From NCBI GenBank assembly GCA_037974665.1, contig CM075773.1, positions 53,544,917-53,608,916 on the forward strand: 64,000 nucleotides of DNA. The letters are read 5' to 3'. The position numbers and the translations under genes were made by a program. How positions within the stretch are numbered: position 1 is the stretch's first letter; every line of letters starts with the position of its first letter. A model generated the notes under the pieces. It saw only the letters and a list, made by a program, of their open reading frames with translations, was not told the DNA's origin and searched no databases. Origin of the DNA: Ehretia macrophylla (Eukaryota > Streptophyta > Magnoliopsida > Boraginales > Ehretiaceae). Positions 39,372 through 49,519 of this stretch are shown piece by piece.

Positions 39372-41918
39372 TCACTCGAATTTCTCTATTTCTGCACCTA
39401 AATTCAAGTAAAGCAAATATAAGATTGTTTTCTTTGAATTAAAGGTTGCTACTTGCATGGCAACATTAAGGTCCCATTTTAGTTACATCAATGGTACTTC
39501 ATATAATTGGTAGTGTTCACTTTACAACATGCATAGCCCATAAGTAAAGTGATGTGATCATAGAAAACTTTTCATTTCAAAGTGTTAAAATTTTGAACTT
39601 GATTAAGCAACGTATGGGTTTGGACCTTCACTATGCTTTTCTTGTTTAAGAAGATCTTAAATGAACCCTCTTTACAGGGAAAAAAAAAAAAAAAAAAGCT
39701 TAGGTCCTCATAACATGACACGTGGCAAGATCCCATTTGCTTAGGGAGAGAGATAGAGACAAAGAGTGATTTTATAGAGAAGGGTTTTTGTGTTGTCTCG
39801 TTATTCCAAGCATATTTTTTTTGCTTTGCTTAAAGAGAGGGGTTAGCCCACAAGGAATAAAGCTAATGGGACGGGCAACGACACTGGTTAAAGCTTAAAG
39901 CACAATTTGTTTTGCTTCATATTTTTTTTCGATAGAAATTAAAGTTATGATTTTAATTATAATAAATCGTTATCAATTGTCCTACCAAACTTTTAATTAA
40001 AGATTAAAGCACAGTTGCCTACATTTGCCAAAGCAACAAAATGGTAACCATTGCTGACAACCGACAATAGCAGGTTACATCTCTGTGTGAAATTTGTAGT
40101 ATCTCTGCCCAAGACTAGCAAAAATACTAGGTGTGCAGTGAAGGGTCATTGCCGGTAGTCAGTTAGCAATGTATTCTCTGTGTACGATTTCAGTAATATT
40201 TTAATTAAGAAAACTCTTCTATTAATTCAGAATGATGGACTAACATTAATTTATAAGAAATAAAATGATTTTCACATGTGTGTGGAGCCTATTGCATATG
40301 AGAAGACTGATTAAATAGTAACTCTTCTAACTATTGTGTTCTCTAAACGACAATAAATATTTTTGAGAAGTTTATTTGACTCATATTGTGATAACTTGTT
40401 TCATAAGAATTTTATAAGAGATATTTGTTCAGTTTATAATAATTTACTATCACTGTCAATACGTGATTAAATATTTTGAACTAATTGATTAGGCTCAATA
40501 TATTGACAGGACAGTGGTTTAGTCTGAGTCATTACATATATTAAGATCTAAATTTGAGACACATGACTCTACTTGAAAAAAATATATATATAGTCCAAAT
40601 TAATTATACATAAAACTTATTGAAACTGGTTCTAAGCACGGGAGAAACCTCCATAAGACAGGCTAACCTTGGTTAAAACTTCAAATTAGTGTACACTGCC
40701 CACCAACCATCTTAGATCGGAGGATATTCTATCTTCTTCCAAGTCCAAAATTCATTTAGTCTTTTAATTGATTCAAAATCAAACTATGAATAATTTTTTT
40801 ATTCATGTTCTAAAAACTCGACCACTAAAGAAACTCGTTGGAATTATTGTTCTAACCATTGTTGCTGAGTCTTGAGGTAAGACAAATTACACATTTGAAT
40901 CAAGAGGAGTAAGCTATTTTTTAGATGAAAACTCTTTCACAAATATCAGTACATGAAAAAAGAAAAAAAAAGAACTTCACACATATATAAAATCCACTCT
41001 TTATCAAATGAATGACGTGAGTCTACTCTTTAGAATCTTTACCATACTTAGAGGAGATTGAAAGATCTTTGCTGCTTTCCAACTAGGATTTGTTGTTGTA
41101 CTTTGATGCTATAATTTTCTTTTTTTTATGGTAAAGCCTAGAGAGAGCGCACGCGATTTGATTGGACCTTCTGATTTCCAGTGACTGCATAAAGGTAAAA
41201 GGCTATTTTGAGAAGCCTCTTATCATTGCCACGTGACTTCTCCAAAATTCTTTTTTTTTTTAATAAATAAATTCAATTGTCAAAACTCGACTATTAATTA
41301 ATAAATTAATAAATGTAACAATGCGTTCAACACATACTTAATCAAAAAATTTCAAACTCCCACTTACCGGATGTTACTTTTTTATTTTATTTTATCAAAA
41401 TGTAGAGTGTATATTAATCAAAAAAGGGATATACTCTTCGACAAGAGTTTTTTATTTTTTTTGGTCAAATCCAATAGATCTAGGCTCCATTTGTTCGGTA
41501 GAAGATAATTTGATAGGAAAAAATATTTCAAGAAAATTAATTATATGCAATACTCTGAAAAATATTTTCTAATATTTGGCTATAACTAAAAATATTTTTC
41601 AATAAGAGATTTTTATAAACACATATACACAAATACTCATATATATAAACACATAAACAAACACACATATAATATAAACGTACATGGGTCTGATCGAGGG
41701 GCTGGGAGGGTAAGGATGGAGTATGGAGTAAATAATGTTTTCATCACCTAAAGTATCATAAAATATGTTATGGCGAGCCTTGAGAATTTGAGAATAAATG
41801 GACCTTAACACCCTTAACATTTATGTGTATAACTCAGTTATTGATCTAAAAGTTTAAGTTATTGAATATTGAATATGCATATATTTATTAATAACTTATT
41901 ATTCTCCTACATTTTTCT

Positions 41919-42020
41919 AAGCTTAATTGATCTCAATATATTGATGATTCTTTAAGCTTAATTGATCTCAATATATTGATGATTCTTTAAGCTTAATTGA
42001 TCTCAATATATTGATGATAG
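41919..42020 (+). repeat. 35-bp tandem repeat, about three copies
   Basis: Units start at 41919, 41954 and 41989, each AAGCTTAATTGATCTC followed by AATATATTGATGAT; the third is slightly short. The copies look identical over their shared length. Confidence 0.93.
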
Positions 42021-42486
42021 ATAGTCTAACCGATCACCGTTTACAATATAATTGGTATCAATAGTGAAATTCAATATCTTGTCCAAGGTCCCATCATTTG
42101 TGAAAAATATATATATATATATATATATCTATCTATATATCTTTGGCAATATGAATTGAAAACTTGGAATATAAAGTAAAAAAAGGAGAAAGAGTACAAC
42201 TATTACTCCTAACTATCCAAATTATCAAGTTAAAGGTAAAGAACACAATATTACTTTGAGCATACTTTCTTTACATGGCATTGAGTTATTTGCATTAATG
42301 AAATTAAAAAAAAATAATAATAATAACTAGTTGTTTCTAAGATATCTTGAAGATTAATACAACTTGCAAAAGGTAAAACTCTCAAATTATTGTTCTACTT
42401 TATACACTTTTCCTCTTTTTCAACATTCATGTAATAAAGAGTGATATTTTATATCACTGATTCACTGGAAAGATGAAGCATTGGTC

Positions 42487-43175
42487 AAAATTTCAGCTTG
42501 TTGCTGGCAAATTTGGAAGGAGGGGAGCAAGGCTTGCATTGAGGAAAAAGGAATTGATTTAGCCAGGGCTATTGTTCAAGCTCAATGTTTAATCTCTGAA
42601 TTCAACACTGCTTAATTTTCGACGGCAGCTCATAACGTCAATCGAGCTTCAAGGGAAGACAGTAATATCGCTTCCATTTGGTCTTTTCCACCTGTAAACT
42701 CTTTGAAAATCAATGCTAACGCCTCTTTTAGTGAAGGTAAAAAAGCTGCTATCGCGTTCATAGGAAGAAACTGGAAATGAGAGATCTACTATGGGTAAGC
42801 GGATCACATCTTTTGCAAATCAGCTTTTGAAGCGGAATCACTTGCTATCAAGTCAGCGTGTATTTTCGCCATCCAGACTAAGTTTTCTAGCATCATAATT
42901 GAAAGCGATGCAGAAGCAATACTCAAAGCAATCATCTCTCCAAACTGTGCAACTAATTGGCAAGCAAGCTGAATTGTGGAGGACATGCGGAAGATTATGG
43001 CAGACAACCCAAAGCTTAGGATTCAATGCATAAGAAAGACCCCAAACAAAACATGTGATTGAGTCATTAAATGCAAAAGTTTAAATTCATTGCCTATAGA
43101 TTGGGTTTCGAATGTATCATAACCTTTGTTAAATTTGCTTGTTTCTGACCTTCACCCATTTGGTGTTGGATAAAG
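42487..43175 (+). pseudogene. Decayed RNase H-like (RVT_3) retroelement protein
   Basis: One frame reads ACCWQIWKEGSKACIEEKGI, then a stop at NTA, then SIWSFPPVNSLKINANASF and KKAAIAFIGRNWK before a further stop. The next part gives CKSAFEAESLAIKSACIFAI, SSIIIESDAEAILKAII and LRIQCIRKTPNK. This is the plant RNase H-like domain found at the ends of non-LTR elements (W.PP..G..KIN.DAS ... AE..A...A ... ESD ... I). At least three stops and a frame change make it non-functional. No poly-A tail or target repeat was fixed. Confidence 0.75.
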
Positions 43176-43300
43176 CTTGTACTTATCTTTTTCGGTAATG
43201 AATTCTATTTGACCAAATATATATATATATCATGGATTCACCTTTAGTTTATATGGTAAAACTTTATGTATTTGAAATCAAAATCTCTTATAAATATGGT

Positions 43301-43434
43301 CAACATTTTATTACATAAAAAGATATGAAAGAGTAAAAAAGTGATATATACGATGCCCTATAACAATCAACACTTTATTACATAAAAAGATATGAAAGAG
43401 TAAAAAGGTGATATATACGATGCCTTATAACAAG
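43301..43434 (+). repeat. 67-bp direct tandem duplication
   Basis: Units 43301-43367 and 43368-43434 share ATTACATAAAAAGATATG and GTGATATATACGATGCC with about three differences. Confidence 0.9.
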
Positions 43435-44296
43435 TTAAATTTGAACATTTTACATTTTGATTGTACTTTTTTTTAGTGACATAAAATTAACTTTATATAT
43501 GTAGAATTAAATTAAATTTACTTCATATTATAAATTTTATGATTTATTAGTACGCCCTAATGTATACTTTAAATTATTGAGGGTCAAATAACATTTTTGG
43601 TTTTTCTTTTGGTCAAAAAATAACATTAAAGATGATAGGACAAAATTTTGATCATACGTGATCCCTTCAGAATCATTTGCTTAAAATGATGACCAATTTA
43701 CAACACCAAATCAGAGTAAAAGTATCATCATATCATACAAAATTTCCGCAACTGATTAAACAAGCAAAGTCCTTTCCGACTGACACGTGGCAGTACAACA
43801 TGTGATCTGATCTTTGACTTTAAAATATGGAATGAATGGGATGAAATGAACATGATTAAAAAATAATAAATACGTAAAAATGACCTAAATGAACAAGAGA
43901 GTAAAGACAAAAAATTTGCAAATGACAAATTTAGATCTCATGTAGTGTTATTTATTTATTTAATTTTTTTTCAAAACTTGTCCCCACGTTTAGTGTTAGT
44001 CTCTTTTTTTTTTTTTTTTCTCTTCAAAACATGTAGTAATGTAACACTTATACATGTAATCAACATAGCCAAAAATATAAAAAATTTCCATGCAGTGCTC
44101 TATACTTCTTATCATTTGTACTTCAACAATATCAATTGATCCAACTACTAAAATAATTAGTTTGTAAGTTCTTTGATGGGTATTATTATTTTTTTTTTTT
44201 TCTCTTTGTGGTGACCATGAATGAACTTCACATGTGTCGGGAGTTTTATTTTTAATATTAAAAGTTTTAAATTATAATTAAAAAAGAGAGTTGCAT
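43435..44296. other. Intergenic, left flank of the Harbinger element
   Basis: AT-rich, with T runs near 43965, 44005 and 44190. No gene or structured repeat recognised. Confidence 0.5.
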
Positions 44297-44299
44297 TAG

Positions 44300-44324
44300 G
44301 CCATCCTCAATGGAGGCTCTAAAT
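44300..44324 (+). repeat. Left terminal inverted repeat of the Harbinger element
   Basis: GGCCATCCTCAATGGAGG then CTCTAAA. It pairs with the right end, with two mismatches after the first 14 perfect bases. Confidence 0.93.
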
Positions 44325-44707
44325 TGAGGGACTCTAAAATTTAGTTTAGAGCCCCTTAGTAATTTAGAGCTCCATATAGAGCCTCAAGTGTTTTTTAGGG
44401 GCTCTAAAAAAAATTCATCCCCAATGAGGGGTTCTATAAAATTGGGGCTCTATATTGTGTTAAATTTAATTTTACAAACTAATTTGAATATATGTTATTT
44501 TTTCTCGTGTGTTAATTTTTTTTGATAAATTATTATCGTCATAATCGTAACTTTTTTTAATGAACATTTGGACCAAAAAATTATTTAATTCTGACAATGG
44601 TAAAAATTATTGAATTATGATGACGCTTAATTACACTCGATTTGTATTTTTTATTTTTATTATATTCACTTTTATAAATTAATTTATATTTAATTCACGT
44701 TAAAATC

Positions 44708-45031
44708 TTTGATCCGAATAATATCCATTGGGTTGAATTTATTTGATTCAATCTCAACCGTCCATTTTTTATCTCTATCTCAAGTCTCTTATCCAAGTAA
44801 CACCCACAGGATTGGATTTTGTAAAAATCAATCTTGTCCGTACATTTCTTATCTTTTATTGCAAATCTCTTATCCAAATACCACCCATTGGATTGGATTT
44901 TCTAAAAATCAATCTCGTCCGTACGTTTCTTATCTCTTATCTCAAATTTCTTATCCAAATAACACCCATTGGATTAGATTTCTTTAAAATCAATCTCGTC
45001 CGTTCGTTTGTTATCCTTTATACATTCATTT
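44708..45031 (+). repeat. 81-bp tandem repeat, four copies, upstream of the transposase
   Basis: Units start at 44708, 44789, 44870 and 44951. The common core is TTATCCAAATA.CACCCATT, then GGATT.GATTT, AAAATCAATCTCGTCCGT and TTCTTATC. The copies differ by several bases each. The period is a multiple of three, so open frames run through it, but coding is not implied. It ends at the TATA box. Confidence 0.92.
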
Positions 45032-45033
45032 TT

Positions 45034-45041
45034 CTATATAA
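45034..45041 (+). promoter_or_regulatory. TATA box of the Harbinger transposase
   Basis: CTATATAA at 45034-45041, about 70 bases before the ATG at 45109 and directly after the 81-bp repeat array. Confidence 0.6.
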
Positions 45042-45108
45042 GTTAAGTCCTCAAACTATTCTCAATCACCAAAATCTAAACAATACAATCTATATCTCTC
45101 TTTCTACA

Positions 45109-46203
45109 ATGGCCCAACAAAGAACCAATTCTTCCTCATCTGATGACGACATCGATGACCACGCAATGATGGTGTCGATGCACGCACAATATCAATCATT
45201 AATGGGTGCTGCGCATGAATTGAGTTCGGATAAACATGGGGGTACATCGTCACGCCGACAATCTATAAGGAGAGATCGGGTAAGTGCTCATAATAGGCTT
45301 ATGCATGATTACTTTGTTGATCACCCTTTGTATCCTGCTTCTAAATTCACAAATAGGTTTCGGATGAGGCGCGAATTATTTTTGAAAATTATGGGATAAA
45401 TTGTGCATTTCGACAATTACTTCATGATGAAACCAGATGCATTCGGAAAACAAGGTTTCTCACCATATGTGAAGATGACGGCCTCGCTTCGTATGCACTG
45501 GGAATGGAAAAATTGCCCAACGGCGTGGGCTGGGACATATGCCGGGCACCATGGTCGTCCTACGATAATCCTTGAAGCGGTTGCATCGTACGATTATTGG
45601 ATATGGCATTCGTACTTTGGAGCACCCGGTGCACGCAATGATTTGAATGTATTATATAGTTCTCCTATTTTTTCTGATGTCCTTGAAGGTCTATCTACAG
45701 GCATTCGGTTTACACTTAGCGATAGACAATACAATCAAGGTTACTACCTTGCTGATGGTATATATCCCCGATGGTCAACAATAGTGCAAGCATATCCCAA
45801 TCCAGAAGAACGAGATAAGGTGTTATTTACTATAATGCAACAAGCTTATCGTAAGGATGTCGAAAGGGCTTTCGGAATCCTTCAAGCTAGATTTGAAATT
45901 ATCAAAGGGCCATGCCGTTATTGGCATGAGAATGATATCGGGGAGATTATGAATAGTTGTATAATTCTTCATAATATGATTGTGGAAGATAACCGGGAGG
46001 AAGAAGGTGATGATTTTGTCGATGATCCGGAACGTTATCATGTTGAGGAGCCTCCTGTTATACCCAATCGAGACCCTATAACTATTACTCAGTATTTAAA
46101 TAATCGTGCTCAAATGAGAGATCAGTCTGCCTATTTTATGCTCCGGAATGATCTTGTGGAACATGTGTGGAATGAATATCGTGCAGGACATCTTAATTTT
46201 TAA
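45109..46203 (+). pseudogene. Harbinger (HARBI1-like, DDE_Tnp_4) transposase with a stop and an internal deletion
   Basis: The frame starts MAQQRTNSSSSDDD, with the family block RRQSIRRDRVSAHNRLMHDY and FTNRFRMRRELFLKIMG. It stops at TAA 45397-45399, then continues in the same frame to 46203. The catalytic part reads HWEWKNCPTAWAG, GHHGRPTIILEAVASYDYWI, GARNDLNVL (second acidic residue), GYYLADGIYPRW and RKDVERAFGILQARF (third). Between KMTASLRM and HWEWKNCP about 60 residues usual in the family are missing, including the GSIDC segment with the first catalytic Asp. The join falls in ATG, consistent with deletion at a micro-repeat. Two lesions, so the encoded enzyme should be inactive. Confidence 0.9.
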
Positions 46204-46551
46204 ACTAATTTTGTATTACGATGACGTTTAATTACATTGTTCTTAATATTGCGAAATTGGAGTTATTCATTGTTGTCTTTTCACTTTAAGTCATTCAATT
46301 TTTAGGTATCTCGAACTAAATTTGTATTAATATTTAAAAAATTAAATATAAAAAATGGAAAGTGAAAACACAAATTTGAAATTAGAACAACATCGTCAAT
46401 TCAAAAATTTAAAGAGTACAACCGAAAATAAACTAGCCAATACTAATAATTCATGATTTAAGGCAAACAAATTAAAAAATAATAATTTTACAAAGTCTAA
46501 TATATTATATAACATATACAATATAAAATTAATAATATCTGAAAACTCACG

Positions 46552-46858
46552 TTATCGATAGCATTTGCTCCGCTCCTCGGTCTCAAATGTACTTGAGCAA
46601 TACACTCCGCAAATCGTGTACAATTTTGGTTTATAGGCGACCATCGGCATTTCAGACTTTTTGATGTCCTCTTTTCAGTTGGATAGTTCGGGGGGTGAAC
46701 TCTTCAAAATTTTCAAGAATTCTGTTCCACATTGTTGTTATCGTTTGGTTTCGCCCGATAATAGGATCTTCACTAATTGCTATGAAGGCCCGGCATAAAG
46801 CAATATCTTCTTGAACGGTGAAATTGCGACCCCTTGAAGTGTCATCGGTATTTTCCAT
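46552..46858 (-). pseudogene. Harbinger Myb/SANT-like accessory ORF, frameshifted and incomplete
   Basis: Minus strand, starting MENTDDTSRGRNFTVQEDIA and continuing ALCRAFIAISEDPIIGRNQT and MWNRILENFEEF. The frame changes at a C run near 46690 and resumes as PPNYPTEKRTSKSLKCRW, SPINQNCTRFAECIAQVHL. This is the Myb-like DNA-binding partner of PIF/Harbinger transposases. A donor-like GTGAGT follows DNV near 46552. The usual C-terminal half was not found before the transposase stop, so it is probably lost. It is convergent with the transposase gene. Confidence 0.75.
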
Positions 46859-46899
46859 ACCTTTCAAAAAAGAAAATACGATTGTTACCAAAAGTAAGA

Positions 46900-47400
46900 A
46901 AAAGAAAAAAATTATTTAAACAATAAATTACCACTAAAACGATTTTAAAAAAATTATCCCAACCATTTAAAAACAAACGAAAAAAAAGTCAATACCATTT
47001 AAAAAACAAATTAAAAACAAAGGATTTTTAAAAAAATAATCCTAACCATTAAAAAAAAAATTAAAAACAAACGATTAAAAAAAAATTCATCCCAACCATT
47101 TATAAAAAAAATTAAAAACAAAGGATTTAAAAAAAATGTAAAAACAAAGGATTAAAAAAAAATTAAAAACAAACGATTTTAAAAAATAATAATCCCAACC
47201 ATTTAAAACAAATTAAAAACAAACAATTTAAAAACAAATTAATCTCAACTATTTAAAAAAAAAAATAAAAAAAAAAAAAAAAAAAAAAATTAAAAACAAA
47301 TAATTTTTAAAAAAAATAATCCCAACCACTTAAAAAACAAAAAATATATTAAAAAAACAATTAATCCCAAACATTAAAAAAAAAAAAAAAAAATTAAACC
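46900..47400. repeat. A-rich degenerate tandem repeats inside the Harbinger element
   Basis: Variable units of the type AATCCCAACCATTTAAAA and AATTAAAAACAAACGATTT recur about ten times with A runs between them. Non-coding. Confidence 0.75.
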
Positions 47401-47458
47401 CTACATATAAAAACCAACTATCCTACCTTACCCCCATTTTTCCATTGACCCAGCCGCC

Positions 47459-47597
47459 ACCCCCCCCCCCTCCCCTCCCCTCCCCTCCCCTCCCCTCCCT
47501 CCCTCCCTCTTCTTCTCTCTGCAGCGAGCGCTCCCCCCCCTCTTCTTCTCTCTGCAGCTAGCTTTTTTTTTTTTGATAAATATTGAATAATTTTTTC

Positions 47598-47664
<67 letters not shown>
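47459..47664. repeat. C/CT-rich and TA microsatellites
   Basis: A C run and CCCCT units (47460-47508), two copies of CTTCTTCTCTCTGCAG (near 47508 and 47540), then about 28 TA units (about 47604-47661) followed by T. Length is likely to vary between individuals. Confidence 0.9.
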
Positions 47665-47670
<6 letters not shown>

Positions 47671-48029
47671 TTTGCAGGTGATTCAAGAATAAATTTAAAA
47701 AATGGGGCAGATATTGAGCTTTAACCTTTTTTTTTTTCTGCCTGATGCGAAATTGGGTGTTGAAGTTGGGTGTTGGATTTTTGCTTGAAAGAATTAATTG
47801 TTGAAGTTGGGTGTTAGATTTTTTTGGTTGAATATATAGAAAAATTTAACACTCAACGACTATATTTTTTTTTGAACGAAAAAGCTGAAGAAATTGCAAC
47901 GGTTCTTTTTTTTTTTTGCATCTGTTTGAACTTTTTTTTTTCAGTTTTTTTTTTTTAAGTCAGATCTGACTCGTCAGATCAGATCTGACATAAATAGTTT
48001 GGGTTGTAAATTATTTTGTCTTTTTGCTA

Positions 48030-48073
48030 GGGCTCCATTTTGTTCAACAAATTTGTTTAACAAAATGGAGCCC
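48030..48073. repeat. 44-bp near-perfect palindrome in the Harbinger element
   Basis: GGGCTCCATTTTGTT at 48030-48044 is the exact reverse complement of 48059-48073. The inner AACAAA/TTTGTT (46-51/52-57) also pairs, leaving one mismatch (48045 with 48058) and no loop. Confidence 0.95.
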
Positions 48074-48214
48074 GGGCTCTATTTTTGGTGAAATTTGTTA
48101 AACTTGACACTAAAGTAACAATTTGTAACAAATTGGGGCTCTATAATAAACATTGGTGTTGCTTTTTTTGCTTCAAAAGGCTCTATATTTACAAAAAAAT
48201 TGTAATCGTTATGT

Positions 48215-48239
48215 TTTAGAGCTTACATTGAGGATGGCC
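48215..48239 (-). repeat. Right terminal inverted repeat of the Harbinger element
   Basis: Read on the minus strand it is GGCCATCCTCAATGTAAG then CTCTAAA. It is followed on the plus strand by the TTA target repeat. Confidence 0.93.
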
Positions 48240-48242
48240 TTA

Positions 48243-49480
48243 AGTAATTAACTGTCAGCGTAAAATACATCGGTATTTTTACGTCTCAATTTGAGACATC
48301 ATGATATAACTATCGGGACGTCCTTTACTTGCATGATAATGGAGGAGACGTGCCTTTTTGACAAAAGTGTTTGGTTTTTGATAAATTTTGTAAGTTCACA
48401 CCAGAATTTAAAATCTAGAACACAATAAGAGAATTCAAAATCTTTTATGTAATCAACATAGCCAAAAAAAAGAGAATTTGCATACCATCCATTAATTTAT
48501 CAGCAAACTATTTTTCTCACAATTAATGAGAAAAGAAATCAAATCTTTGTCAAAATCTGATAAAAGTAATTTTTAATTCAAAATCTTTCTACAATCAACA
48601 TAGCCAAAAGAAGAAATTTGCGTGTCATCCTCTCTCAGCAAAACATTTAACTCATAATTAATGATAAGAGAATTCAAATCGTTGTCCATGATTATAAAAA
48701 TAAAAAAGAGTACTTAAGTAATTTTGTATTTAAAATTATCCATTTCCAATCTAAATAAAAGATCATAAAACTATTTATTTTCCTTTCTATTATTATTTTC
48801 TTGCAATCCAAACAAAGTAATTTATTTCCTTTCCTTTTTTTTATTTTTTCCTTCCACTTTACTTTCCTTTCCATTACTTTGTGAAATCCAAACACTATGT
48901 AAGGGCATATGCGTAAATGATTTATGAATTGACATTTTTTAAAGTAGAAAAACAAGGCCATTAATGTCCACTCCCATTGCATTAATGGTGGGACATGCCT
49001 TTGCTGATGTGGCACAATTTGTATAAGGGACAAACCTTTTTTTTATCAATATATCATACAAGTTTTTTTAAATGACGTGAAAATTTAAATAGTAAAATTT
49101 AATTATTAGATTATTTGATAGAGTTTAATCAATAATTAGTAAACTTTTAATTACAAATATAATTCCTCACACATATAACAAGTTAGTCAAAAAAAAATAC
49201 AAAAAATAAAAAATAAATAAACTTGCGACATTATGAAAACAATTTTAATTTTAATTTTTTTTTTTGTAATACAAAAACAATTTTAGTTCACTACGTTAGG
49301 ACTTGTGGCAATATATCATACAAGTTGAAGCTCCATGGCATCACCTAGACAGCTGGGACCCATTATGTCTTCACTGCTCCCACTTACATTTCCAAATGAA
49401 AACACTATGACAAAGTACAACTACTGATCCACAATGTACAACTATCGCCAGCATCACTTGCTTCAGACGAAGTGTATACC
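48243..49480. other. Intergenic, right flank of the Harbinger element and BRX-like upstream region
   Basis: AT-rich. A short phrase, AATCAACATAGCCAAAA, occurs near 48450 and 48595, and also near 44058 to the left of the Harbinger element. No gene is supported. Confidence 0.5.
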
Positions 49481-49484
49481 CCTC

Positions 49485-49492
49485 TATAAATA
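49485..49492 (+). promoter_or_regulatory. Probable TATA box of the BRX-like gene
   Basis: TATAAATA in a pyrimidine-rich context, about 560 bases before the donor of the presumed leader exon. Inferred from position. Confidence 0.5.
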
Positions 49493-49519
49493 CCTCGACA
49501 CAATGGCAAGTTGTTCTCT

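Larger units (their letters stand above)
36620..42480. other. Gene-poor AT-rich intergenic region
   Basis: Nearly 6 kb without a supportable exon on either strand. It contains a MITE candidate (39236-39371), a 35-bp triple repeat (41919-42020), TA microsatellites (about 42106-42130) and several A or T runs (37137-37153, 38565-38592, 39678-39697). Open frames are short and of low complexity. Confidence 0.55.
44300..48239 (+). mobile_element. PIF/Harbinger DNA transposon, damaged
   Basis: A 3.94-kb element with terminal inverted repeats GGCCATCCTCAATG...GCTCTAAA (about 25 bp, two mismatches) at 44300-44324 and 48215-48239. It is flanked by the 3-bp target repeat TTA (44297-44299 and 48240-48242), the hallmark of PIF/Harbinger. 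It carries a DDE transposase gene on the plus strand (45109-46203) and the Myb/SANT-like accessory ORF on the minus strand (about 46552-46858). Subterminal GGGGCTCTA / TAGAGCCCC motifs recur at both ends and may be transposase binding sites. Both genes are damaged, so movement would need proteins from another copy. Confidence 0.93.
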
